From Mycobacterium sp. 141 (lineage in GTDB: Bacteria > Actinomycetota > Actinomycetes > Mycobacteriales > Mycobacteriaceae), in contig NZ_KB908265.1 in assembly GCF_000382405.1 (NCBI RefSeq), positions 62,001-126,000 on the forward strand: 64,000 nucleotides of DNA. Reading direction: 5' to 3'. Below, one piece after another: positions 44,746 to 54,013 of the stretch. Numbering within the stretch: the stretch's first letter is position 1; each line of letters begins with the position of its first letter. The position numbers were made by a program, and so were the translations under genes. The notes under the pieces were generated by a model. The model searched no databases, had not been told where the DNA came from, and saw only the letters and a list, made by a program, of their open reading frames with translations.

Positions 44746-46000
44746 CCAAGTCAATACTCAACTGGCCCTCGATCACGCTCACCGTTCTCACCGGCGGTCC
44801 CGGTAGCGGCGGGGCGGTCGACCGGTAGACCGCCCCGGTCGGAGTCATGAACTCGGCGGTGTGCACGCCGTCTGTCTCACTCGTGGTGACCGACCAGCCG
44901 GGTGCTTCCTTGGCGTAGTTGCACGCTTCGCACGCGCCGAGCCCGTTGCGTGCGCTCGTCGGACCACCTTGGTGTTTCGGCACCGCATGATCGTGATGGC
45001 GAATCGGCGCATTGCAGTAGGGGGTCCGGCACGTCTGGTCCCGCAGATCCAGCAGAGCGGCCAAGCCCTTCGGGAAGAGTCGTGCTTGCGACTCCATCGC
45101 GACCAACTGCCCGCTTCGAGGATGCCGATACAGACGTCGCAGGGTTGCCTTCACCCCCGCGGCCGCGTCGCTGAGCAAGGCGCGCGCGAAACCCGCGGGG
45201 ACGGGCCCGTAGCCGCCGACCCATGCGGGGGCGTGGTCGTCACCGGCCAAGGTCGTATCCGCCATCACCAGGTTCAGTGCGATCGGCACGGGTTGTGCGG
45301 CCGGCCTGCCGGTGACCCGTTCGAACACTGTGTCCGCCATGATCTGGCCGCGTGAGCGTTCGTCGAATGTGGTGTCGGCGGCGCGTTTCAAGGCCGCATA
45401 GACCGAGACGCCCTGGTGGACCGGCAGCAGCACGGTCACGTACGTCATCGTGTCCGGCGCCGGCCTGATCGTCACACATCGATCCTCGGCAGCCTTGGCC
45501 GAGCGCTCTACGACCGCAGCGACATCCAGATTCGCGGCGATCTTCTTGGCCTCGGCGGTGATCCGCGAATTACCCCAACCCTCCAGTCGGGAGACATCCG
45601 CACACAGTTCGGCGTCCAACCGGCGGCGGTGTTCGATGCTCAAACAGGCTGATTCGCGCACGATCAGGGTGGCCCGCCATTCCGACAACGCGCCGCATTC
45701 CAAAGCTGCCAGGGTGTACGGCATCTCGTGGACGAGGGCCTGGGCCATGCCAAGATGAGTGCCGCCGCAGACGGGAGCATCGTGGCGTGCCAACGCCACC
45801 TCGCTGGCCAACCCGCGGCCCCGCCGCTTGGCCGGCACGCCGGCGGCAGCTTCGGCGGCGCGACGCTTGGCGGCCCACAACACGGTTGCCCGCGCCTGCG
45901 CCGCGGCGGCGGCCGACTTCAGCTGTTCGAAGGTCTCGACCTGGGCGCGCAGCTCATCTTCGCTGGCCGCAGGATCGACTTCGAACAAACTTTCGAACAC
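44726..46000 (-). CDS. DUF222/HNH endonuclease-domain protein (13E12-repeat family)
   Basis: 424 residues from GTG 46000; homologues start with MFESLF-like residues, so the longer TTG start at 46030 is less likely. N-terminal helical DUF222 domain, then an HNH motif region DQTCRTPYCNAPIRHHDHAV with the downstream CEACNYAKEAPGW (second metal cluster). Such genes are multi-copy in mycobacteria, often near mobile or variable loci; their function is not established. Converges on the acetoacetyl-CoA synthetase gene with a 20-base overlap. Confidence 0.85.
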   Translation of the reverse strand: MFESLFEVDPAASEDELRAQVETFEQLKSAAAAAQARATVLWAAKRRAAEAAAGVPAKRRGRGLASEVALARHDAPVCGGTHLGMAQALVHEMPYTLAALECGALSEWRATLIVRESACLSIEHRRRLDAELCADVSRLEGWGNSRITAEAKKIAANLDVAAVVERSAKAAEDRCVTIRPAPDTMTYVTVLLPVHQGVSVYAALKRAADTTFDERSRGQIMADTVFERVTGRPAAQPVPIALNLVMADTTLAGDDHAPAWVGGYGPVPAGFARALLSDAAAGVKATLRRLYRHPRSGQLVAMESQARLFPKGLAALLDLRDQTCRTPYCNAPIRHHDHAVPKHQGGPTSARNGLGACEACNYAKEAPGWSVTTSETDGVHTAEFMTPTGAVYRSTAPPLPGPPVRTVSVIEGQLSIDLVTFDAA

Positions 46001-46312
46001 GCTACCGATGCTACCCTCGGCTACCGACAAGTGCCGGGGTCAGCTCTGCGACCACGTGTCGAGACGCAGCTTCGCCCTGACCCACGGCAACTACGGCGGG
46101 ATGGCGATGGCGTCCAGACGCATTGCGGCGTCTAAATCCTCCGGTGCAAAATCCCGTGTGTGCCAATTTATTTCGTACGAACGTTCTATTTCATGTCAGT
46201 CGGCAAGTACGGCCAACGGAGCTAATGTTCGTTGTTTGTTGGCATGTCTTCGAGTGACGACCAGACATCCGCCGGCGACATGAGGAACCGCGATGGGGCC
46301 TCGTCCGGTTGT
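46001..46312. other. Intergenic region
   Basis: 312 bases between the DUF222/HNH start and the AmiS end. It holds a palindrome-rich stretch around 46171-46184 (TCGTACGAACGTTC), possibly an operator for the HNH gene. No reading frame looks coding. Confidence 0.4.
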
Positions 46313-46849
46313 TCATGCGTGAATGACTCCGGTAAACAATAGGATTGCTGGTGCGAGCGCGGTACCGACAGCTTCGACGACCGCGACTACTGCGGCGGTG
46401 TGGGCAAGGGGCTTGCCAAGGCCCAGGATGAGGAAAAACAGAAACCACAAGGCTGCCCACGCGAACCAGCTGACAGCGATCCACGCGTCGAAGACGCCAC
46501 TGGCGTGCGACAGTGAATACAGCCCGGCTGGAAGGGCGATGACAGCCACCACGAGTGAGAACCATCCGAGTGCAGCGCCGTTGACTCCGGTGAATTGGTT
46601 GGCGCCCACCCACAGATACGTCAGCGCAAACAGCCCGATGTAGGCGGCCGGGGCGGCACTGGCGGCGTCGGAAGCTCGGGCCAGTGTCAGCGTAACGATT
46701 ACCAATCCGACCACTCCGGTGAAGACATTGACGATCGCAATATCTTTACCAGCCAGACGATTTGGACGGGCCGGTGTAGTGGAGTGCCACATCCACAGGC
46801 CGTTGACGAGCAAGCTTGCGCCGACGAACACGAGAAAGACGGGAAGCAT
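46313..46849 (-). CDS. AmiS/UreI-family amide or urea channel
   Basis: 178 residues from ATG 46849. Six membrane segments, with the family marks LWVGANQFTGVNGAALGWFS and FDAWIAVSWFAWAALWFLFF. Members are proton-gated urea channels or short-chain amide transporters. An amidase lies upstream on the same strand, so it probably imports the amide that the amidase hydrolyses. Confidence 0.85.
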   Translation of the reverse strand: MLPVFLVFVGASLLVNGLWMWHSTTPARPNRLAGKDIAIVNVFTGVVGLVIVTLTLARASDAASAAPAAYIGLFALTYLWVGANQFTGVNGAALGWFSLVVAVIALPAGLYSLSHASGVFDAWIAVSWFAWAALWFLFFLILGLGKPLAHTAAVVAVVEAVGTALAPAILLFTGVIHA

Positions 46850-47103
46850 TGTTAAACACGCTTTCGTGGTGAGGTTAATCGATCCTTTGGCATGCGAACC
46901 AGAACGCAAACGATCGTCTCGGGTGCCGGAGAACCGCCAGAGTGGTGCGCCCCGAGACTTTGGTTCTGTATCGCGGTCGTGTTAATGGTGGTCGGCGGCG
47001 GGCTGATCGGCCTGACAACGGCGTTGCTGCTGGCCGGGACTACCGCAGCTCTCGATCGGGCCGGCAGGCTGTTGAGCCCACCGGCGCGGGCGGCGAGATC
47101 GCG

Positions 47104-48525
47104 CTATCCCGGTCGGCGATCGGCCCAGGGGCGGGCGCGCTCGAAGTTGGCTGCGGCGCGCAGGACCGCGGCGTCGGCGTGTGGACGCGCGGTGATCTGC
47201 AGGCCGACCGGCCGGCCGTCAGCGGTGAAGCCGGCCGGCACGGAGATGGCCGGGGTAGTCATCATGTTGAACGGGAACGTGAGGACCCAGGCCATTACCT
47301 GGCGCCGCAGCGTGTCGCCGACGAGCTGGTCGGGCGTGAACTGCGTGATCGGGAAGGCGGCCTCGGCGAGCGTTGGGGTGACGAGCAGGTCGTAGTTGGT
47401 CATGAACGCGGCGAACGCGTCCCACATCCCGCCGCGGAAAACGTCGGCACGCGCGACCTCGAGAGCCGGGAGCTGCTCGAGCTCGTGCATGAGCGCGATG
47501 AGGTTGTCGTCGACGTGGCCGCGCTGCTCGTCCCAGTCGAGCAGGTCGTGCCCACTGCCGATGCCGGGGACCCAGAGCCCGTTCCACATCGCGTCGATCG
47601 GGTCCTCCCACGGCGGGGTGTCCTCGGTGACGGTCGCGCCGAGCTCCGCGAACGCCGCCACGGCGCTGCGGCAGATGCTCGCGATCTCCTCGTCGACGCG
47701 CGCGTAGCCGAGGTCGGGTGAGTAGGCGATCCGCCATCCCGAGATGTCCTTGGCGAGTTCGGCCACGTAGTCGACGTCGTCGGCGGGCAGGCTCGTCGGG
47801 TCGGAGGGATCGGGGCCCGCGAGCACGCTGAGCATGAGCGCGTTGTCGGTGACGGTGCGCGTCATCGGGCCGTGGTAGACCCACGGGCTGTATCGCACGC
47901 CGAGGATCGATTGCGGGATCCGGCCGCCCGAGGGCTTGAGGCCGACGATCCCGCACAGTGACGAGGGCGACCGGACCGAGCCGGCGCCGTCGCTACCCTC
48001 GGCCAGCTGGCCAAGCCCGGCCGCGACGGCCGCCGCGGCACCGCCGCTGGAGCCTCCCGCGATCAGCCCGTGTTTCCATGGGTTGTGCGTGGGGCCGTAG
48101 AGGTGGTTGTCGGTGCTGCCGCAGTGGTAGCCGCTCTCGATGGTGTTCGTCTTGCCCAGGAACAGCCCACCGGCCTCACGCATCCGCGTCACGACGGCCG
48201 CGTCGCGGTCGGGGATGTTGTCCTTGAGCGGCTCGAGCCCGAACGTGAGCGCCAGCCCGGCGACGGCGGTGAGGTCCTTGATCGAGTAGGGGACGCCGTG
48301 CAGTGGCCCCAGATCACCGCCGGCGCGCTGGAGGCGGGTGAGTTCCTCCGCATCGTCCAGCACCTTGTCGCGGTTGAAATCGCAATAGGCGTTGAGGTCG
48401 GGATTGACCGCCTCGATCCGCGCGACCACCTGCTCGGCGACGTCGGTCGGCGTCACCTCGCCGCTTCGGATCATCTGCGCCAGATCGATCGCCGGCACCC
48501 AGCAGAGTTCATCGGAACCCGTCAT
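47104..48525 (-). CDS. Amidase-signature family hydrolase
   Basis: 473 residues; ATG preceded by AAGGAG. Amidase signature GGSSGGAAAAVAAGLGQLAE with the catalytic Ser-cisSer pair, and the Lys in PYSIKDLTAV. It hydrolyses an amide to acid plus ammonia, cytoplasmic. With the AmiS channel it forms an amide-utilisation pair. Two TCACGTGA palindromes about 100 bases upstream look like its operators. Confidence 0.85.
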   Translation of the reverse strand: MTGSDELCWVPAIDLAQMIRSGEVTPTDVAEQVVARIEAVNPDLNAYCDFNRDKVLDDAEELTRLQRAGGDLGPLHGVPYSIKDLTAVAGLALTFGLEPLKDNIPDRDAAVVTRMREAGGLFLGKTNTIESGYHCGSTDNHLYGPTHNPWKHGLIAGGSSGGAAAAVAAGLGQLAEGSDGAGSVRSPSSLCGIVGLKPSGGRIPQSILGVRYSPWVYHGPMTRTVTDNALMLSVLAGPDPSDPTSLPADDVDYVAELAKDISGWRIAYSPDLGYARVDEEIASICRSAVAAFAELGATVTEDTPPWEDPIDAMWNGLWVPGIGSGHDLLDWDEQRGHVDDNLIALMHELEQLPALEVARADVFRGGMWDAFAAFMTNYDLLVTPTLAEAAFPITQFTPDQLVGDTLRRQVMAWVLTFPFNMMTTPAISVPAGFTADGRPVGLQITARPHADAAVLRAAANFERARPWADRRPG

Positions 48526-48961
48526 CGGTTTTCTCCTTGTTAATCGAGGGCATACGTCACTGGGCCGCTGCGTGGGCGCGTGGGCTGGAATGACGCCAAC
48601 ATTGAATCGAGTGAAATAGCTTCACGTGATCGTGATTTGGTTCACGTGACTGCGCGGTGTGCGCTGTTGGCAAGGTAATCGCAGAAATTGGTAGTTTCCC
48701 AGGTCCAATCGAGACCTGATTAGAGGTACCACGGAAATGGTCGTAGCAAGATCGTGAGGCGGGCTGACCGCGACACCGATAATCCGGTTGATTGTCGCGG
48801 TGCTAGCCTGGGCGTCGGGCGTATAGCCCAATATCCGTACCGCTCACAGCGTTTCATTAGCCGAGCTGCTTTTTGTGGACCGTCGGCGGCGCACAAGCGC
48901 AGCGTCTTAGCGGGTCCCTGCATCGCGCGAGCGCGATCCACAGGCAAATGCTACTGAGGAG
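48526..48961. promoter_or_regulatory. Amidase upstream region
   Basis: 436 bases. Near the amidase side it contains the paired palindromes at 48622-48649 (listed separately). The part next to the MocR 3' end shows no gene; a GC-rich palindromic tcgcgcgagcgcga at about 48924-48937 is the only other structure seen. Confidence 0.45.
48622..48649. promoter_or_regulatory. Two TCACGTGA palindromes spaced 20 bp
   Basis: Perfect 8-base palindromes TCACGTGA at 48622-48629 and 48642-48649, exactly 20 bases apart (two helical turns), preceded by a related GTGAA-N5-TTCAC at 48611-48625. This is the geometry of a cooperative dimer-dimer operator, 97-124 bases before the amidase start. Confidence 0.6.
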
Positions 48962-50458
48962 TCATCGCGACTTGAGGATGTCGTCGAGAACGCGCACGCC
49001 TTCGCGCACGTCGGCGCGGGTGGTTCCGGCGTAGCCGAGTAACAAGCCGGCGGTGTGGTTGGGTTCGTAGTGGTGTATTGATAGGGGCCAGACGTGGACC
49101 CCTTGTTGCAGAGCAGCATTGGTCACTGTCGTGTCCGTGGCGGCGGTGTGCATTCGCCCGATCAGGTGCAGGCCGCCATCGGATGGTTTCAGTTCGAGGT
49201 GCTCGCTGAGCGGTTCGGCTTCACGAATCAATTGGTGTTGGCGCTCCGCGTGGAGGGTCCGCATCCGCCGTAAGTGGTGCACGAAGTGTCCTTGCTCCAT
49301 GAAGTCGGCCACGACCGCTTGGTCTGTGAGGTGGGCGTGCATATCGGCACCCAGATGGGCCGCGATGAAACCGTCGGTCAGATCGGCAGGCGCGATGAGA
49401 TATCCGAGCCGCAAGCCGGGGAAGAGTACCTTGCTGAACGTGCCGATGTAGATGACGCGTTGGTGGGTGTCGATTGCTTTGAGTGGTGCTTGCGGCCTGC
49501 CGACATACCGGAACTCGGCGTCGTAGTCGTCCTCAAGGATCCAGGCGTTGTTGCGGTCTGCCCAATCAATCAGCGCTAGACGGCGTTCCAGCGACATGGT
49601 GTGCCCCAGGGGGAACTGATGCGACGGAGTGACGATAGCCAGTCGGGCCGCCGGTTCTGAGGAGATGCCCGCGGCGACGTCAAGCCCGAACCGGTCAACC
49701 GGTACCGGGATGATGCGGGCGTCGGCGGCCACCAGTGCTGCGCGCGCACCGAGGTAGCCTGGCTCTTCGAGCCACGCGGCATCACCGGGATCGAGCAGAA
49801 TCCGGGCGCAGAAATCCAGGGCCTGCTGTGAGCCGGTCGTCACGATTATGTGGTCGGCGGTGCAGTGGATGCCGCGCGCTGTACCGATGTAAGCAGCGAT
49901 CGCCTCCCGCAGCGGCCGGTAGCCGGCTGGATCGTCGTAGCGCATCAGTGACGGACCGGATTTGTTCAAGCGCGATGAATACAGCTTGTTCCACGTCGCG
50001 AACGGAAATGCGTCGAGCGCGGGGAGGCCGATATGAAAGGCCGTACCGCGCGGCCGCCGGTGCAGCAGTGCGGGCAGCGGGACGCGCCGTGCGGCGGCTA
50101 GCCGTTGACCCCGCTGCGACAGCGTCGCCGTCGCTGGACGCGCTGAGGCCGCCGACACTGCAAATGGGCTCATCTGCAAGTACTGCTCGGGAAGCACTCG
50201 CGAGACGTAGGTCCCCGACCCCGCGCGACCTTCGACATAGCCTTCGGAGCCAAGTTGGTCGAACGCCGCCAAGACGGTGTTGCGCGAAACACCATGGTCT
50301 GCAGCCAACACTCGGCTCGCCGGGAGTCGTGCCCCCGCGGCCAGTTGGCCCGTCAGGATGGCTGACCGCAATTGCTCGTAGAGCACCTTGTAGGCCGGAA
50401 CACCGGATTTCACGCCCGCAGAGCCACCGTGCGCTGGCTTGTTTCGGTCCGATGTCAT
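48962..50458 (-). CDS. MocR/PdxR-type regulator (GntR HTH plus aminotransferase domain)
   Basis: 498 residues. N-terminal GntR winged helix (YKVLYEQLRSAILTGQLAAG, LPASRVLAADHGVSRNTVLAAF) joined by a linker to a fold-type I aminotransferase domain, with PLP Lys in YIGTFSKVLFPGLRLG and DDYDAEFRY before it. MocR proteins sense PLP or amino compounds and usually control the divergent gene, here the ABM/zinc-ribbon protein at 50611. Confidence 0.87.
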   Translation of the reverse strand: MTSDRNKPAHGGSAGVKSGVPAYKVLYEQLRSAILTGQLAAGARLPASRVLAADHGVSRNTVLAAFDQLGSEGYVEGRAGSGTYVSRVLPEQYLQMSPFAVSAASARPATATLSQRGQRLAAARRVPLPALLHRRPRGTAFHIGLPALDAFPFATWNKLYSSRLNKSGPSLMRYDDPAGYRPLREAIAAYIGTARGIHCTADHIIVTTGSQQALDFCARILLDPGDAAWLEEPGYLGARAALVAADARIIPVPVDRFGLDVAAGISSEPAARLAIVTPSHQFPLGHTMSLERRLALIDWADRNNAWILEDDYDAEFRYVGRPQAPLKAIDTHQRVIYIGTFSKVLFPGLRLGYLIAPADLTDGFIAAHLGADMHAHLTDQAVVADFMEQGHFVHHLRRMRTLHAERQHQLIREAEPLSEHLELKPSDGGLHLIGRMHTAATDTTVTNAALQQGVHVWPLSIHHYEPNHTAGLLLGYAGTTRADVREGVRVLDDILKSR

Positions 50459-50481
50459 GTGGATCCTCCAACCAAACGCAA

Positions 50482-50528
50482 ATTGGTCCTGGTATCTACG
50501 CCAGTTCTTCCTAGGCTACAGAACCAAT
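50482..50528. promoter_or_regulatory. Inverted repeat in the MocR-ABM divergent promoter
   Basis: ATTGGTCCTG at 50482-50491 and CAGAACCAAT at 50519-50528 form an inverted pair (one mismatch), 37 bases centre to centre. Likely MocR operator half-sites. Confidence 0.5.
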
Positions 50529-50610
50529 ACATCACCCGGGCCCGGTTTCGCCGTCCCCCACAGCCCCAGGCGCACAGTGCGTCTGACCCTCTCAAGGAGG
50601 TAACACCGAT

Positions 50611-51129
50611 ATGTCGATCTACCTGAGCATGCAGCGCGTGCGCTTCTCCAGCCCCGACGCCTACGCGAAATTCAAGGTCGTCTTCGCCGACACTCGGCAC
50701 CACCTGATGCAGTTGCCGGGTTTTCTGCACCTGACGTGGTGGGAGCATCCCGACGATCCGACCTGGTTCAACGAGTGCAGCTTCTGGACCAGCAAAAAAG
50801 CGCTCAACGACTGGCACATGGATATCTACCACAAGTATGCGAAGGCGTGGGCCGCCAACGGCGCGATCATGGAAGACATCATCACCAACTTCGAGCTCGT
50901 CGGAACCCGGCTGCTACGCATTTGCCCATGCTGTAATGAGTTGCAGGACAAGAAATATGACCTCGCTTACGAACAGGCGACGCTGCATGAGCAGTGCCCC
51001 AAATGCGGATTCCACTTCCCATACATGACCGAACAACCGTCGAGCTTCGCGGTCTTCAAAGACGCCGCCATCAACCCGCCGCTTGAGGACAACGTCGAAG
51101 GCCACGCGCCAGCAGAATCGCTGGCATAG
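50611..51129 (+). CDS. ABM-like protein with C-terminal zinc ribbon
   Basis: 172 residues; start preceded by a near-perfect AAGGAGGT. Residues 1-100 look like an antibiotic-biosynthesis-monooxygenase (dimeric alpha-beta barrel) domain: SIYLSMQRVRFSSPDAYAKF, PGFLHLTWWEHPDDPTWFNE and WTSKKALNDW. Residues 107-140 carry two Cys pairs, CPCC and CPKC, spaced like a zinc ribbon. I know of no characterised protein with this pairing. Divergent from a MocR regulator that probably controls it. Confidence 0.65.
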   Translation: MSIYLSMQRVRFSSPDAYAKFKVVFADTRHHLMQLPGFLHLTWWEHPDDPTWFNECSFWTSKKALNDWHMDIYHKYAKAWAANGAIMEDIITNFELVGTRLLRICPCCNELQDKKYDLAYEQATLHEQCPKCGFHFPYMTEQPSSFAVFKDAAINPPLEDNVEGHAPAESLA

Positions 51130-51271
51130 GGACTGTCCGAGCACCGGCGCTGCGTTCAAGCGCGATAGCGTGATGCCGGGTGTTCCGCTGGCGGACGACC
51201 AAGCAATCCTTGAACTGAGCTTTTGCAGCGAAGATCAACAATCGGTCGCGGCAAGCCGATGTTTTGTCAAA

Positions 51272-52456
51272 TTAGGCAAGCGTTTCCGGTGAATCTTCGC
51301 TGCAGCTCTGCACCCACGGCCCGATCCGGCGTAGCGCCTCTTTGATGTCGCTCGTTGGCCCCGCGAAGGACAGCCGGACGTATGAACCACCGCGGACCGT
51401 GTCGAAGTCGATTCCGGGCGCAATGGCAACACCTGTGTCGGCCAACAACTTCGAGCAGAAGGACAGCGAGTCGTCGGTCAGATCGCTGACATCGGCGTAC
51501 ACGTAGAACGCGCCGTCTGTCGGCGCTAGCCGATCGATCCCGATACCGCGCAGCCCGTCGAGCAGCAACCTGCGGTTGTCGGCGTAGTGCGCCAGCAACC
51601 CGTCGGCCTCGGCCAGAGACTCCGGGGTGAACGCGGCCACCGCGGCGTGTTGCGCCAGTGCCGGTGGGCAAATGGTGAAGTTGCCGGTGAGGCAGTCCAC
51701 CGCGCGGCGCAGTTCCTCGGGTACCAGCAGCCAGCCGAGCCGCCAGCCCGTCATCGCGAAGTACTTCGAAAAGCTGTTGACCACCACGGCATCTCGGGAA
51801 GTCTCCCAGGCACAGCTGGTCGCGGGCGCGCCGTCGTAGACCAGGCCGTGGTACACCTCGTCACTGACCAGACGCACACCCGACGCCTCACACCACGTGG
51901 CGATCGCGGCGAGCTCATCGGGTGCGATGACGGTCCCGGTCGGGTTCGCGGGGCTGGCCACGATCACACCGACGACCGGGGGATCCAACTCTTCGAGCAT
52001 GGTGACCGTGGGCTGGAACCGGGTCTCCGGGCCGCATGGAATCTCGACGACTTCGCAGCCGAGCGCGGTGAGGATGTTGCGGTAACACGGATAGCCGGGG
52101 CTGGCGATCGCCACGCGATCTCCAACGTCGAAACAGGCCAGGAACGTCAGCAGGAATCCGCCGGACGATCCGGTGGTCAGCACTACCTCGTCGACACCTA
52201 CTTCGACGCCGTACTTGCGGTACGACGCGGCGATCTCGGCACGCAATTCCGGGATCCCCAGCGTGACGGTGTAGCCCAGCCGGTTGCCATGGATCGCCGC
52301 AACAGCGGCCTCGCGCACCGCGGTCGGCGGTCCCGCGCTGGGCTGGCCTGCCGACAGGTTGACCAGGTCACCATGGGTGCGCTGACGTTCGGCGGCGGCC
52401 AGCCACACGTCCATCACGTGGAACGGCGGGATACCTGCGCGCAATGAGACGTCCAT
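51272..52456 (-). CDS. Class I/II aminotransferase
   Basis: 394 residues from ATG 52456. Fold-type I PLP enzyme: [35 protein letters not shown] (Asn contacting PLP), [12 protein letters not shown] (Asp), and PLP Lys in [19 protein letters not shown], with the final substrate-carboxylate Arg in VRLSFAG. Substrate pair unknown. Divergent from the CDF gene. Confidence 0.88.
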   Translation of the reverse strand: MDVSLRAGIPPFHVMDVWLAAAERQRTHGDLVNLSAGQPSAGPPTAVREAAVAAIHGNRLGYTVTLGIPELRAEIAASYRKYGVEVGVDEVVLTTGSSGGFLLTFLACFDVGDRVAIASPGYPCYRNILTALGCEVVEIPCGPETRFQPTVTMLEELDPPVVGVIVASPANPTGTVIAPDELAAIATWCEASGVRLVSDEVYHGLVYDGAPATSCAWETSRDAVVVNSFSKYFAMTGWRLGWLLVPEELRRAVDCLTGNFTICPPALAQHAAVAAFTPESLAEADGLLAHYADNRRLLLDGLRGIGIDRLAPTDGAFYVYADVSDLTDDSLSFCSKLLADTGVAIAPGIDFDTVRGGSYVRLSFAGPTSDIKEALRRIGPWVQSCSEDSPETLA

Positions 52457-52582
52457 CTCAGCCAGGCTAGAACACCTCGGCTTCGAGCCACCGCAGATGG
52501 CCTCGCTGCGACCGCCGCGGCCTGGCCGACATGCGCGATGAGGTATCTGCTGAGAGCTCGGTCGGACCCTAAGGTTCAAGGT

Positions 52583-53545
52583 ATGAGTGACTCCGGCGAC
52601 GAAAGTTTTCTGACCGTCGTCGTGGCGCTCGGCGCCAACGCATTGATCGCCGTTGCCAAGACCCTGGCCGCGGTGGTCACCGGCAGCGCTTCGATGCTGG
52701 CAGAGTCCGCTCACTCGTGGGCGGATACCGGCAACGAGGTGTTTTTGCTGATCGGCACCCGCAAGTCGAACAAGCCGGCCAACGCCGAACACCGGCTCGG
52801 TTACGGCAGGGCCGGTTACATCTGGTCGATGTTCGCGGCCTTCGGGTTGTTCACCGTCGGCGCGGTGGTGTCGATCTGGCACGGGATCCAGTCGTTGGGC
52901 GAGGAAGCCGAGGCAACGTCGTACGGCTGGGCGTACGCGGTGCTGGCGGTGTCCTTCGTACTGGAGGGAACTTCGTTTCTACAGGCGTTTTCGCAGACCC
53001 GCTCGGGCGCGGTGCGGCGGCGCATTCATCCGCTGCGCTACATCCGGGTGACGTCCAACCCCATGCTGCGCGCGGTCTTCGCCGAGGATCTGTCGGCCTT
53101 GATCGGCATCGTGATCGCGACGTGCGGCATCCTGGCCCATCAGCTCACGGGGAATGCGCTGTGGGACGCGATCGGCTCCATCCTGGTCGGTCTGCTGCTC
53201 GGCTGCGTCGCGCTGTTCCTCATCGGGCGCAACATGGACTTCCTCACCGGCGAGGCGGTCACCCCGCTTGCCCGCAACAATGTGCTGCGCGCGCTGCGGG
53301 ACCATCGCGACGTCGAACGGGTCAGCTACCTGCACATGGAGTGGGTCGGGGCCGATCGCATCTACCTCGTCGCCGCGGTCGACCTGGTCGGTGACGCCGC
53401 CGAATCCAATGTTGCCGCTCGGCTCAGCACCATCGTCGCCGCGCTGCAGGCCCGCCCGGAGATCGTGCGGGCAGTGCTGACCCTCACCCGGCCGGGCGAC
53501 ACCACTGACCTGCTGCCCGGTGAGCTGCCTGACTGGTACCGCTGA
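52583..53545 (+). CDS. Cation diffusion facilitator transporter
   Basis: 320 residues from ATG 52583. Cation-efflux family: [20 protein letters not shown] in TM2 (metal-site Asp/His positions) and [20 protein letters not shown] in TM5, with six membrane segments and a short cytoplasmic C-terminal domain. Exports divalent metals such as Zn or Mn in exchange for protons. Confidence 0.87.
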   Translation: MSDSGDESFLTVVVALGANALIAVAKTLAAVVTGSASMLAESAHSWADTGNEVFLLIGTRKSNKPANAEHRLGYGRAGYIWSMFAAFGLFTVGAVVSIWHGIQSLGEEAEATSYGWAYAVLAVSFVLEGTSFLQAFSQTRSGAVRRRIHPLRYIRVTSNPMLRAVFAEDLSALIGIVIATCGILAHQLTGNALWDAIGSILVGLLLGCVALFLIGRNMDFLTGEAVTPLARNNVLRALRDHRDVERVSYLHMEWVGADRIYLVAAVDLVGDAAESNVAARLSTIVAALQARPEIVRAVLTLTRPGDTTDLLPGELPDWYR

Positions 53546-53563
53546 GTCAGGTTGAATTGGGGC

Positions 53564-54013
53564 GTGGCCGAAATCAATCCTCAGATCGTCAGCGCCAGCC
53601 GGGAGATCGCTGCCCCGGCGGCGGCCATCTTCGAACTGATCGCCGACCCCGCCCAACAACCACGCTGGGACGGCAACGACAACCTGGTGCAGGCCGAGGC
53701 CGGGCAGCGGGTGCATGCCGTTGGGGACGTGTTCACCATGACCCTCACGACGGGCGGCGTGCGTGAGAACCACATCGTGGAATTCGAGGAGGGTCGGCGG
53801 ATCGCGTGGCGGCCGTCGGAGGTCGGCGCCGAGCCGCCGGGGCACCTGTGGCGCTGGGAACTCGCGCCGCTCGACGACGGGCGTACCACCGTGACCCACA
53901 CCTACGACTGGACAGCGCTGACCGACCAGAAGCGATTGGGGCGGGCCCGCGCCACCACGGCAGACAAGCTGCTGGGTTCGATCGACCGGCTGGCCGCCAT
54001 CGCGGAAGGCTAA
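53564..54013 (+). CDS. SRPBCC-superfamily (START-like) protein
   Basis: 149 residues from GTG 53564 (a TTG four codons earlier is possible). Polyketide cyclase/SRPBCC pattern: SASREIAAPAAAIFELIADP at the start, WDGNDNLVQAEAG, HIVEFEEGRRIAWRP and TVTHTYDWTAL. These are small hydrophobic-ligand-binding proteins; ligand unknown. It overlaps the AAA ATPase gene convergently by four bases. Confidence 0.8.
   Translation: MAEINPQIVSASREIAAPAAAIFELIADPAQQPRWDGNDNLVQAEAGQRVHAVGDVFTMTLTTGGVRENHIVEFEEGRRIAWRPSEVGAEPPGHLWRWELAPLDDGRTTVTHTYDWTALTDQKRLGRARATTADKLLGSIDRLAAIAEG

Noticed and set aside
44726..46000. HNH protein as a phage homing endonuclease or restriction enzyme
   Set aside because: The DUF222-HNH layout is a common chromosomal mycobacterial family; no phage or methylase genes are nearby.
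46171..46184. LexA/SOS-box-like palindrome before the DUF222/HNH gene
   Set aside because: The half-sites CGAAC and GTTC abut without the 4-base spacer required in the mycobacterial SOS box.
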